This document shows, piece after piece, positions 17,250 through 25,228 of a DNA stretch of 64,000 nt. The DNA is taken from positions 372,001-436,000 of the forward strand of contig CACHPL010000001.1 of the NCBI GenBank assembly GCA_902581795.1, in the 5' to 3' direction. The translations under genes were made by a program, and so were the position numbers. The notes under the pieces were generated by a model. It did not search any database, had not been told where the DNA came from, and saw only the letters and a program-made list of their open reading frames with translations. Source of the DNA: an uncultured Pelagibacteraceae bacterium (GTDB taxonomy: Bacteria; Pseudomonadota; Alphaproteobacteria; Pelagibacterales; Pelagibacteraceae). How positions within the stretch are numbered: the first letter of the stretch is position 1; every line of letters starts with the position of its first letter.

Positions 17250-17798
17250 TTATTTACTTTTTCTTCTCCATTGTTCTGGTCTTTCAAATTCACCTTGCCA
17301 TATTCCTCTTTTGTTTATTTTAGCTTCGTCCTCGTGTTTTAAAAATGTCTTGGAATATCTTTTGTATGCAACAGCATTTCCTGAACTAACCATCCATGCA
17401 TTTAAAGTATTATCAAGATGAAATAAGCTTATTTGATCGACAGCGCATATCCCGATTATCCTTTTATACCTATCCTTGCCTTTCGTTTTGCACCAAACAT
17501 TATAATTTTTTTTATATTTTACTGATAAATTTTTTGTTTTGGTTAATTCTTCAGAAATTGCTTTTTCTAATGCCTTTTTACTCTTTGCCCCACAATTATA
17601 ATTTTTTTTAAATTCATTTGTACAAATCTGTTTCATTTCAGGTGCATCAATACCAAAAAGTCTAATTTTTTTATTTTTAATTACAATTGTATCACCATCT
17701 ATAATTCTAAATTTTCCGTGAATAAATTCTTCAGCAGTGACAGATGATTTTAAAAAAAAAAATACAAAACTAAATAAAATCAGACTTAGCTTTTTCAT
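17250..17798 (-). CDS. Secreted thermonuclease-like (SNase) protein
   Basis: 182 residues. Signal peptide about 1-22 (ending VTAEEF), then an SNase/OB-fold domain: FRIIDGDTIVI (about 31-41) and IRLFGIDAPE (about 46-55) carry the calcium-binding Asp and the Arg of the active site, and AVAYKRYSKTF and KINKRGIWQGEFERPEQWR near the C-terminus complete the fold. It probably cleaves nucleic acid outside the cytoplasm, possibly for nutrient recovery. The first 29 bases overlap the end of the DUF1476 gene in another frame. Cys58, Cys69, Cys107 and Cys118 could form disulfides. Confidence 0.87.
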   Translation of the reverse strand: MKKLSLILFSFVFFFLKSSVTAEEFIHGKFRIIDGDTIVIKNKKIRLFGIDAPEMKQICTNEFKKNYNCGAKSKKALEKAISEELTKTKNLSVKYKKNYNVWCKTKGKDRYKRIIGICAVDQISLFHLDNTLNAWMVSSGNAVAYKRYSKTFLKHEDEAKINKRGIWQGEFERPEQWRRKSK

Positions 17799-18078
17799 TA
17801 AACTCTCTCATTTTGTTTCTTATATCTTCATCTGTAACATTATGATCTTTTAGGTCTGCCTTTATTTTTCTAAAAACATCCTCGTCGCCTGCTTCTTGAA
17901 AATCAGCTTTTATAACAGATTGAATATACTCTTTTTCCTTATCAGCATCATGGCCAAGTTTCTGTGATACCCATTGGCCAAGGTATTTATTTCTTTTTGC
18001 TGCAACTTTGAATTTCAACTCTTCATCGTGAGCAAACTTTTTTTCAAAAGATTTTTTTCTTTCGTCAAATTTTTCCAT
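17770..18078 (-). CDS. DUF1476 protein, ATPase inhibitor subunit zeta family
   Basis: 102 residues. Recognised from FDERKKSFEKKFAHDEELKF at the N-terminus and the central DFQEAGDEDVFRKIKADL, both near-invariant in the alphaproteobacterial zeta family. In Paracoccus the zeta subunit binds the F1 part of ATP synthase and blocks ATP hydrolysis. The family is almost restricted to Alphaproteobacteria, which supports the lineage call. The gene overlaps both neighbours: the start overlaps the VanZ-like gene end by 14 bases and the end overlaps the nuclease start by 29. Confidence 0.9.
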   Translation of the reverse strand: MEKFDERKKSFEKKFAHDEELKFKVAAKRNKYLGQWVSQKLGHDADKEKEYIQSVIKADFQEAGDEDVFRKIKADLKDHNVTDEDIRNKMREFNEKAKSDFI

Positions 18079-18463
18079 ATTTAATTTTTTTATAAATAAA
18101 TATTATAACAATTGCAAAAAATGTTCCAAGTAAATTAGCTGCTAAATCTAAAGTCTGAAATGATCTAGCCGGTAGAAACAAATGTGACAATTCAAGTAGT
18201 ATTGATAATAGAATAAAAAAAAATATCATGGATTTAAATTTTAAATCTTTTAAATAAGCAAAAAGACCAACAGTAGATAAGTAAAAAAAAGCAAAAAAAT
18301 GATTAATAGATGTTCCAAAAGGATTTGGGATAATATTTGGTTGCTGTTTTAAATCACTATATAAAAAAAAACCAAAGATGCTTCCTGGAAATAGATATAC
18401 AAAAATTAAGCTTGCAAGGGAAAAATAATATATATAGCGAGTTATACGGATTTTATTATCCAT
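18065..18463 (-). CDS. VanZ-like membrane protein
   Basis: 132 residues with four predicted helices (about 10-30, 48-66, 74-92, 105-125). The HFFAFFYLSTVGLF segment and the LLELSHLFLPARSFQTLDLAANLLGT segment match the VanZ-like domain (acidic residue in helix 3 and the D-x-x-x-N-x-x-G motif). Function in most bacteria is unknown; some relatives affect glycopeptide sensitivity. It overlaps cutA by 22 bases and DUF1476 by 14, so it belongs to the same transcript. Confidence 0.83.
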   Translation of the reverse strand: MDNKIRITRYIYYFSLASLIFVYLFPGSIFGFFLYSDLKQQPNIIPNPFGTSINHFFAFFYLSTVGLFAYLKDLKFKSMIFFFILLSILLELSHLFLPARSFQTLDLAANLLGTFFAIVIIFIYKKIKYGKI

Positions 18464-18756
18464 TTTAAGAAATCTGCATTTCCATTTTTAATATCAAAAA
18501 ATATAACACAAGGAACGTCATGGCTGTGTAATTTTTTTACTTCTTTAATAATTTTTTGAACATTTTTGTTCATTGTTTTTCCAACAATTAAAATTTCTTT
18601 AGTTTTTAAAACCTTATCTTTCCAAGTAAAAACCGAATCAACATTGTTGATAATATTTGTACAAGCAACTAGTTTCTTTTTTACGAGCAATCTAGCTATT
18701 TTGTTAGCTTCTTTTTTCTTCGGACATGTGATGTAAAAGAATTTTATACCCTTCAT
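18442..18756 (-). CDS. cutA: CutA-family divalent ion tolerance protein
   Basis: 104 residues. The ferredoxin-like CutA1 fold is recognised from FYITCPKKKEANKIARLLVKKKLVACTNI (the LVACxN motif), then SVFTWKDKVLKTKEILIVGKT and SHDVPCVIFFDI. The protein forms stable trimers in other organisms; a role in copper tolerance has been proposed but is not settled. It is the first gene of the overlapping run cutA, vanZ-like, DUF1476, nuclease, transglycosylase. The divergent gpmA start is 35 bases away. Confidence 0.9.
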   Translation of the reverse strand: MKGIKFFYITCPKKKEANKIARLLVKKKLVACTNIINNVDSVFTWKDKVLKTKEILIVGKTMNKNVQKIIKEVKKLHSHDVPCVIFFDIKNGNADFLKWIIKSV

Positions 18757-18791
18757 ATTAATAATTTAATATATTAATTGTATTATATTCA

Positions 18792-19505
18792 ATGGGAAAA
18801 CTCATAGCAATCAGGCACGGACAAAGTATTTGGAACGCAGAAAATCGTTTTACAGGTTGGGTGGATATCGAACTTTCAAAAAAAGGTGAGTTAGAGGCAA
18901 AAAAATCTGGAAAACTATTAAAAGAATTAAACATAAATTTTGATAGCTGTTTTACATCGTATTTGAAACGCGCAATAAATACTTTGGAAATAGTCTTGGA
19001 AGTTCTCAAAAAAAATATCAAATACACAAAAGCTTGGGAACTAAACGAAAGACATTATGGAGCGCTTACAGGTTTAAATAAGTCTGAAACAAAAAAAAAG
19101 TTAGGCGAGGAACAGTTTAGAAAATATAGACGATCTTGGGATATTCCTCCGCCAAGTTTGGATAACAATTCTAAATACAGTTCATACAATGACCCTTTAT
19201 ATAAGGGGATGAAAAATATACCTAATTCAGAATCGTTAAAAGATACTTATGAGCGTGTTGTGCCTTATTATGAAAAAAATATTGAAAAACATCTCAGGGA
19301 AGATAAAAATATTATTATTTCTGCTCATGGAAATACAATTAGAGCTTTGGGTAAAAAAATTTTCAATATATCTGATAAAAGTATTAATTTTCTAGAAATA
19401 CCAACGGGGAACCCCTTGGTCATTCATTTTGATAGTTCGGGTAAAATTTTAAGCGCAAATTATTTGGATGAATCTAGAAAGGCAGAAATAATATCTAACC
19501 AATAA
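18792..19505 (+). CDS. gpmA: 2,3-bisphosphoglycerate-dependent phosphoglycerate mutase
   Basis: 237 residues. Interconverts 3- and 2-phosphoglycerate in glycolysis and gluconeogenesis. The phospho-His motif is IRHGQSIWNAENRFTGW (His9), and the second catalytic His is in SAHGNTIRAL near residue 180. WELNERHYGALTG and YRRSWDIPPP are the dPGM signatures that separate it from phosphatase relatives. Length is normal (230-250). The stop overlaps the stop of convergent murU by 11 bases. Confidence 0.93.
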   Translation: MGKLIAIRHGQSIWNAENRFTGWVDIELSKKGELEAKKSGKLLKELNINFDSCFTSYLKRAINTLEIVLEVLKKNIKYTKAWELNERHYGALTGLNKSETKKKLGEEQFRKYRRSWDIPPPSLDNNSKYSSYNDPLYKGMKNIPNSESLKDTYERVVPYYEKNIEKHLREDKNIIISAHGNTIRALGKKIFNISDKSINFLEIPTGNPLVIHFDSSGKILSANYLDESRKAEIISNQ

Positions 19506-20193
19506 ACTTTTTACTTAGTTTTTTATATATTTTATAATTGTTTATATGAAAAAATTTTTGTCTACTTATAATACCAATAAGCTCTTTTTTCTTTATTAAT
19601 TCATCCCAAACTTTATTTATTGGAAAAGGCTTAACCTTTCTCTCATGAAAAATCGATTTATTTATTATCTGTGCACCAGTAAATATAAACTTATTATTTT
19701 TCTGTCTTAATATTTCATTTTTATAATTTAAATTAAAATCTCCTTTAAAATTTTTATCAAAACTTTTTCCTTTTGAAACTAAAAGCATCACAGGTTTTCT
19801 ATTTTTAAAATAAGTTTTTTCTAATTTTTTAAATTCTTTTTTATACTCTTTTCTCCAAATAGTATCAGGATTTAAAACAAAAAAATTATTTTTTCTAAAA
19901 TTTTTAGATGCATTTAAAATTCCGCCCCCTGTATTCAAAATTTTTTTTTTTTCAATAATTACGCTGATTTTGGGTGAAAAATTTTTTGTATTTATAAATT
20001 TTACAATTTGTTTATTAAGATGGTGGGTATTAATAATAATATGATTTATACCTAAAGAACTTAAGAAGTTTATGCTTTTTTCAAGTAAAGTTATCCCGTT
20101 TATTTTTACAAGTGGTTTTGGAATTCGATTTGTAATTGGAAGCATTCTTTTTCCATAACCAGCTGCTAAGATTATTGCTTTTTTAATTTTCAT
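19495..20193 (-). CDS. murU: Nucleotidyltransferase, probable N-acetylmuramate-1-phosphate uridylyltransferase
   Basis: 232 residues. GT-A nucleotidyltransferase fold with the signature AAGYGKRMLPITNRIPKPLV (about 9-28) and a metal-binding Asp in FVLNPDTIW. In Pseudomonas and Caulobacter, MurU joins MurNAc-1-phosphate to UMP in a recycling route that bypasses de novo UDP-MurNAc synthesis. The call rests on pairing with the sugar-kinase gene, which overlaps it by 4 bases, and with tsaE, an arrangement common in Alphaproteobacteria. A mannose- or glucose-1-phosphate role would be the alternative. Confidence 0.85.
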   Translation of the reverse strand: MKIKKAIILAAGYGKRMLPITNRIPKPLVKINGITLLEKSINFLSSLGINHIIINTHHLNKQIVKFINTKNFSPKISVIIEKKKILNTGGGILNASKNFRKNNFFVLNPDTIWRKEYKKEFKKLEKTYFKNRKPVMLLVSKGKSFDKNFKGDFNLNYKNEILRQKNNKFIFTGAQIINKSIFHERKVKPFPINKVWDELIKKKELIGIISRQKFFHINNYKIYKKLSKKFIG

Positions 20194-21152
20194 TTAAAAA
20201 TTTTTTTTCTATTTTTTTTATTTACGGCTTTAAAAAGCACTTTTTTTAAATCTTTAAAAACTTTATTTTTAATCCTTAATTCAATCATCTTCCACGTATA
20301 AGGTAAATATTTCAAATATTTTGGTTTTCCATCTCTTTTCCAAAGCCTATAAAAAATTCCAAGAATTTTAAGATTTCTTTGAATGGATAGAATATCAAAA
20401 TCATTTTTTAAATCGGATTCTTTTTTATTTTTAATTAAACAATTTTTTAAATAATATTTAAATGTTTTATTTTTTATGTGATTTGGTACTTTTAATCGAA
20501 TATCATCAATTAAAGAAGCAACATCATACATTGGATTACCTAAAATAACATCTTGTGTATCAATTACGCCCAATCTTTTATTTTTTAACATTATATTTGA
20601 AATATGAAAGTCTCTATGAACAATAAAATTGTTTTTAAAAAAGATTTTTTTGTATAATTTATTCAATTCCTTTCTAATTATTTTTTTATACTTATTAGAG
20701 AATTTTTTTTTTAAAACTCCTTTGAGGTACCAGTCAAAAAATAAATCAGATTCTTTATGTAGGTTTTTTAGGCTATGTGACTCGAGCATAAAATATTTAT
20801 TAGATGAATATTTTATTTTTTTTATAGGTCTTATTTTTTGTATTGTTATAATTATATCAATACATTTTTTATAAAAATTTAGTTTATTGCGTGACTTCTT
20901 CATATGATTGAGAAGAGTTTCTTTGCCTAAATCTTCAATTTCCATTAAACCTTCTTCAAAATGTTTACTAATTAATTTTGGTGCATAAACTCTGTTTTTT
21001 CTAAAAAATTTATTCACCGCACTGTAAAGTATAAGATTTTTAAATTTTTCTTTCCTAGCTTTAACAATTACCGAAGTTTTTTCGCCCTTATGGAGTCTAA
21101 AAAACTCTCTGAAAGACGCATCGCTTCTAATCTTTTCAAGCTTAAATTTCAT
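20190..21152 (-). CDS. amgK: Aminoglycoside-phosphotransferase-fold sugar kinase, probable N-acetylmuramate/GlcNAc kinase
   Basis: 320 residues. The kinase motifs HRDFHISNIMLK (catalytic Asp) and GVIDTQDVILGNPMYDVASL (metal-binding Asp) are clear in the second half. The gene overlaps tsaE by 11 bases upstream and murU by 4 downstream. AmgK phosphorylates MurNAc or GlcNAc at C1, giving the substrate of MurU, so the two form a peptidoglycan recycling step. The protein is unusually Lys/Asn-rich, which fits the AT-driven codon use of the region. Confidence 0.87.
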   Translation of the reverse strand: MKFKLEKIRSDASFREFFRLHKGEKTSVIVKARKEKFKNLILYSAVNKFFRKNRVYAPKLISKHFEEGLMEIEDLGKETLLNHMKKSRNKLNFYKKCIDIIITIQKIRPIKKIKYSSNKYFMLESHSLKNLHKESDLFFDWYLKGVLKKKFSNKYKKIIRKELNKLYKKIFFKNNFIVHRDFHISNIMLKNKRLGVIDTQDVILGNPMYDVASLIDDIRLKVPNHIKNKTFKYYLKNCLIKNKKESDLKNDFDILSIQRNLKILGIFYRLWKRDGKPKYLKYLPYTWKMIELRIKNKVFKDLKKVLFKAVNKKNRKKIFK

Positions 21153-21597
21153 CTATTTTAAAATCGCTCCATTTTCCAAAGCCCTGAAGTTTAATTTTTC
21201 TTTTGTCAGAGACGTCCTCATGATAGAAAGTTATTTCTAATCTATTTTTTACCTCTCTGTTAATTTTTTCTGGCCATTCAATGATTTTTATTGCGTTTGA
21301 AGAGTCCTGAAAGATGCCTAGTTGCTCAATATCTTTATTTTTTTCAAGTCTATAAAGGTCATAATGCATAATTTTATTTGATTTTATCTCATATTCATGA
21401 AGAAGATTAAAAGTTGGACTCAAAACTTCAGTTTTTGGAACATTATTTATTTCTTGAAGCTGATGTATCAAGCTTCTAGCAAAAGTTGTTTTACCTGATC
21501 CTAATTCTCCGAATAAATATATACAATCGGTTTCCGATATACTTAATAAAACTTTTTTTGAAAGGTCATCAATCTGAGATAAATTATATTTTAACAT
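21142..21597 (-). CDS. tsaE: tRNA threonylcarbamoyladenosine biosynthesis ATPase TsaE
   Basis: 151 residues. Walker A motif GELGSGKTTFARSLI (about 31-45), then SPTFNLLHEYE and HYDLYRL, both conserved in TsaE. It works with TsaB, TsaC and TsaD to make t6A at position 37 of ANN-decoding tRNAs. Gene order ahcY, tsaE, amgK, murU follows the alphaproteobacterial pattern; the start is 11 bases after the ahcY stop. Confidence 0.93.
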   Translation of the reverse strand: MLKYNLSQIDDLSKKVLLSISETDCIYLFGELGSGKTTFARSLIHQLQEINNVPKTEVLSPTFNLLHEYEIKSNKIMHYDLYRLEKNKDIEQLGIFQDSSNAIKIIEWPEKINREVKNRLEITFYHEDVSDKRKIKLQGFGKWSDFKIDEI

Positions 21598-21608
21598 TGG
21601 CTACTAAA

Positions 21609-22898
21609 TTAGTAGCGATAAGTATCGGGTTTAAATGGTCCGGATTGTTTAACGCTAATATAATCTGCTTGGTCTTTTGACATTTTGGTTAATTTTGCAC
21701 CCACTTTATCTAAATGCAACATTGCAACTTTTTCATCCAAATGTTTTGGTAAAACATAAACTTTTTTTTCGTACTTATCAGAGTTGTTCCATAATTCTAT
21801 TTGTGCAATTACTTGATTAGTAAACGAGGCACTCATAACAAAACTTGGGTGACCTGTTGCACAACCTAAATTAACCAGCCTGCCTTCAGCCAGTAAAATA
21901 ATTCTTTTTTTACTTGGTAATTCTATTTCGTGAACCTGTGGTTTAATCTCACTCCATTTGTAGTTTTTCAATGCTTCTACCTGAATTTCATTATCAAAAT
22001 GACCGATGTTGCACAAAATAGCTCTATCTTTCATATCTCTCATATGGTCAGCCGTAACTATATCTTTGTTTCCTGTGGCTGTTACGACGATGTCTGCATC
22101 CTTAATTGCTTCATCCATTAGTACAACCTCGTATCCTTCCATTGATGCCTGTAATGCGCAAATTGGATCTGTTTCTGTTACCATCACCCTGGCACCAGCT
22201 TGTCTAAGAGATGCTGCGCTTCCTTTACCTACATCACCAAATCCTGCAACTATGGCAACTTTACCTGACATCATAACATCTGTTGCTCTTTTAATTCCAT
22301 CAACCAAACTTTCTCTACACCCATAAAGATTATCAAATTTAGATTTTGTGACCGAGTCATTTACATTAATTGCAGGAATTAATAATTTTTTATTAGCTTC
22401 CATTTTTTTCAAAGCCAATACTCCAGTTGTTGTTTCCTCTGAAACGCCCTTGACATTTTTTAATAATTCTTTGTAATCTTTGTGCATTAGGGCTGTAAGA
22501 TCTCCACCATCATCTAAAATCATATTTGGTTTCCAATCTTTTTTTCCTTCAATGGTCTGTCTAACACACCACCAATATTCCTCCTCGGTTTCTCCCTTCC
22601 ATGCAAAAACTGGTATTCCTGACTGAGCTATTGCCGCCGCCGCATGGTCTTGTGTAGAAAAGATATTGCATGATGACCATCTTACTTCCGCGCCCAATTC
22701 GACTAAAGTTTCAATTAATACTGCTGTTTGAATAGTCATATGTAAGCATCCTAAAATCTTTGCTCCTTTAAGTGGCTTTTTACCCTTAAATTCTTTCCTC
22801 AATGCCATTAAACCTGGCATTTCGGTTTCTGCTAAAGATATCTCTTTCCTCCCAAAATTAGCTTGGTTTATATCTTTAATTTTAAAGTCTTGATTCAT
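21609..22898 (-). CDS. ahcY: S-adenosyl-L-homocysteine hydrolase
   Basis: About 429 residues from the ATG at 22898; an upstream in-frame ATG would overlap chvG and add residues not seen in the family. Hydrolyses SAH to adenosine and homocysteine, removing the product of methyltransferases. Motifs: [39 protein letters not shown], the NAD loop [12 protein letters not shown], and the C-terminal [11 protein letters not shown]. Together with metK, cfa and ubiE it completes the SAM cycle visible in this window. It starts 32 bases after chvG and is probably on the same transcript. Confidence 0.95.
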   Translation of the reverse strand: MNQDFKIKDINQANFGRKEISLAETEMPGLMALRKEFKGKKPLKGAKILGCLHMTIQTAVLIETLVELGAEVRWSSCNIFSTQDHAAAAIAQSGIPVFAWKGETEEEYWWCVRQTIEGKKDWKPNMILDDGGDLTALMHKDYKELLKNVKGVSEETTTGVLALKKMEANKKLLIPAINVNDSVTKSKFDNLYGCRESLVDGIKRATDVMMSGKVAIVAGFGDVGKGSAASLRQAGARVMVTETDPICALQASMEGYEVVLMDEAIKDADIVVTATGNKDIVTADHMRDMKDRAILCNIGHFDNEIQVEALKNYKWSEIKPQVHEIELPSKKRIILLAEGRLVNLGCATGHPSFVMSASFTNQVIAQIELWNNSDKYEKKVYVLPKHLDEKVAMLHLDKVGAKLTKMSKDQADYISVKQSGPFKPDTYRY

Positions 22899-22930
22899 AA
22901 AAAATGTTTTAACAATTAAACTTGTTTCAA

Positions 22931-24478
22931 TCAAGCAGTAGCAGAAGCCTGCTTCGGTAACTCTAACTCAATTTCTGCTCCATTTTTGAAATCTTTCCTA
23001 TTATACGCTCTAACTTCTCCACCGTGCATTTCTACAATATTTTTTACAATATTGAGACCCAAACCTGAGTGTTGGCCAAATTTTTCAGGTCTATTGCTGT
23101 AGAACCTTTTGAAAATTTTTTCTGTATTATCTTCCTCAAAGCCTGGTCCGTTATCTATAATTTTAACTAATATCTTTTCTTTTTCGCTTTGAATGTTTAT
23201 AAAAATTTCGCTTTCGCTTGGGCTAAACGAAACTGCATTATCTAATAAGTTTGCCACCACTTGTTCAAGCCTATTTTCTATTCCCATAATTTTAATTTGT
23301 TTACCATTTGGTTTTGTTCTAGTAACCCTAAATTTTAATTTTTTTTCTATTGCAGTTACATTATTGCTAAATTCTTCAACTACGTTATTAATTAAATTTT
23401 CTAAGTTTACAATTTGCATTTTTTCTCTAGATAAAGATGCCTCATCTTTTAACATTTTTGAATAATCTGTAATTAATCTATCAATCCTTTCAACGTCATG
23501 ACTTAAAATTCTAATTAATTTTTTTCTTTCAGTTTTATCAACTGTATTATCCAAAAGTTCTGATGCACCCTTTAAAGAGGCAAGTGGATTTCTTATCTCA
23601 TGGGCTAAATCTGCAGATGAGTTTTCAGCTCTTCGCGTCCGCTTTTGCAAATCCTGGGTCATATTGTTAAGTGATCTAGATAAAAGACCAAGCTCATCGC
23701 TCCTATTCAAAAATTTCTCTATTCTGCCAAAAGACTCTTCTTTATCTTTGATTGACTGTGTATATCTAACTAGACCAGCAATAGGTTTTAGTATGTATTT
23801 GTTAAGAAAAATAGAAAATATAAAAATTGCTATTCCAATACCAAAAACTGTTCTTAAAATAAAATTTCTTCTCTCTATAACTGCAGTCAAAATTTCATTA
23901 GCTTTTTCTGTGACCATTATGTATCCAATAATTTTTTCTTCAACTTTTACATCGTCTAATGTTTTTATAAAAAAATTATTATTTTCCTTTATTTCTACTA
24001 CGACGGGACCTTCGTTCTTTTCGTTTAATAAACTTTGAATGCCCCTATTTTTATTTTTATCAAAATTTTCTGCATTTTTTAGATTTTTTTCATTTTCATT
24101 TAGTTTTTTGTTAATGTCTTCCTGAAGAACCTCATCAGGTTTTGAGAATACATTCTGATCTAAATCTAAAACGTTAGTATCACCTACAAGATTTCCATCT
24201 AGATTATAAAATTGAACTCTTTCTAAATTTTGGAATAAAAATCTTGTAGAAAATAAAAAATTTTTTAAGCTTTCTCGATTAAAATCTATTTTAAGTCTTT
24301 CTATATGGTTTGATGTGTTATTAATTATTACAATGTGTTTTTCCGTTCGTTTTTTTACAAGATTTGGCTGAACTGATTTAAGGTAAAAAAAAGTAAAAAG
24401 ACCTAAAACAAAAAAAACAGAAAAATTAAAAACTAGAAACTTTCTTAAAATTGATGAAGAACTTTTGACTAATTTCAT
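22931..24478 (-). CDS. chvG: Sensor histidine kinase, ChvG/ExoS type
   Basis: 515 residues. TM1 about 13-33, periplasmic sensor about 34-202, TM2 about 204-226, HAMP, HisKA with phospho-His293 in [15 protein letters not shown], and HATPase with NLLDNAVSF (N box), DNGPGFE (G1) and [10 protein letters not shown] (G2). Layout and C-terminus match ChvG/ExoS rather than EnvZ. It overlaps chvI by one base. In rhizobia and Agrobacterium ChvG/ChvI controls envelope, acid and central carbon responses. The HprK, EIIA and HPr genes that usually follow chvG are absent, and ahcY follows directly. Confidence 0.88.
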   Translation of the reverse strand: MKLVKSSSSILRKFLVFNFSVFFVLGLFTFFYLKSVQPNLVKKRTEKHIVIINNTSNHIERLKIDFNRESLKNFLFSTRFLFQNLERVQFYNLDGNLVGDTNVLDLDQNVFSKPDEVLQEDINKKLNENEKNLKNAENFDKNKNRGIQSLLNEKNEGPVVVEIKENNNFFIKTLDDVKVEEKIIGYIMVTEKANEILTAVIERRNFILRTVFGIGIAIFIFSIFLNKYILKPIAGLVRYTQSIKDKEESFGRIEKFLNRSDELGLLSRSLNNMTQDLQKRTRRAENSSADLAHEIRNPLASLKGASELLDNTVDKTERKKLIRILSHDVERIDRLITDYSKMLKDEASLSREKMQIVNLENLINNVVEEFSNNVTAIEKKLKFRVTRTKPNGKQIKIMGIENRLEQVVANLLDNAVSFSPSESEIFINIQSEKEKILVKIIDNGPGFEEDNTEKIFKRFYSNRPEKFGQHSGLGLNIVKNIVEMHGGEVRAYNRKDFKNGAEIELELPKQASATA

Positions 24479-25176
24479 TAATTAACATTCCATCTGTACC
24501 CGCTTCCATAACGAGTTTCAATTGAAGAAAATCTATCATCAACTTTTTTAAACTTTTTTCTTATCCGCTTAATATGACTATCAATTGTTCTATCTTCGAT
24601 ATCCGTATTTTCTTTATAAGCTATATCCATTAGATGCGCTCTTTCTTTAATAACCCCTGGTCTTTTAGCAAGCTCTTTAACTATTAAAAATTCTGTAGTT
24701 GTTAATTTTTCTGGAAGAGGTTTGCCATTCCATTCACATTCTAATTGGTTTGGATCAAGCTTAAGTTTACCATGAACAATTAGAGTTTTGTTGTCATCTA
24801 ATGGATTGTTTTTTTTTCTTAACTGGACCCTGATTCTCTCAATTAGTACTTTTATTGAAAAACCCCCTGATTTTTTTATAAAATCATCAGCACCGAGTTT
24901 TAGTCCTAATAATTCATCTACCTCTTCATCTTTAGAGGTTAAAAAAATTATCGGGATAGACATTTTTTTCCTAATTCTTTTGAGTAATTCCTCTCCATCC
25001 ATTTTTGGCATTTTAATATCTACTATTGCGAGATCCGGAGGATTTCTTGATAGACCTACCAAAGCACTCTCGCCATCAATATAGGTTTGAACCTTAAAAC
25101 CTTCCCGTTCGAGAGCCATACTAATCCCAGTTAGAATGTTTCTATCATCATCAACGAGAGCAATAGTTTTTGACAT
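24478..25176 (-). CDS. chvI: OmpR-family response regulator, ChvI type
   Basis: 232 residues. Receiver domain 1-120 with the acidic pocket (ALVDDDRN), the phospho-Asp in AIVDIKMPKMDG and the Lys in IFLTSKD. The winged-helix DNA-binding domain ends with SHIKRIRKKFKKVDDRFSSIETRYGSGYRW, very close to ChvI. Paired with chvG by a one-base overlap. A plausible sigma70 promoter lies just upstream (25191-25218), so the pair can be expressed apart from polA. Confidence 0.9.
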   Translation of the reverse strand: MSKTIALVDDDRNILTGISMALEREGFKVQTYIDGESALVGLSRNPPDLAIVDIKMPKMDGEELLKRIRKKMSIPIIFLTSKDEEVDELLGLKLGADDFIKKSGGFSIKVLIERIRVQLRKKNNPLDDNKTLIVHGKLKLDPNQLECEWNGKPLPEKLTTTEFLIVKELAKRPGVIKERAHLMDIAYKENTDIEDRTIDSHIKRIRKKFKKVDDRFSSIETRYGSGYRWNVN

Positions 25177-25190
25177 ATATTATATTTGGT

Positions 25191-25218
25191 ATCCTAATAG
25201 TTTAAAATAAATTGTCAA
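25191..25218 (-). promoter_or_regulatory. Candidate promoter for chvI-chvG
   Basis: On the minus strand TTGACA (25213-25218) matches the -35 consensus exactly, and TAGGAT (25191-25196) is a 4/6 match to -10, with a 16-base spacer. The predicted leader before the chvI ATG at 25176 is under 10 bases. It lies in the 52-base polA-chvI spacer. Motif match only. Confidence 0.45.
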
Positions 25219-25228
25219 AATTTTGGCA

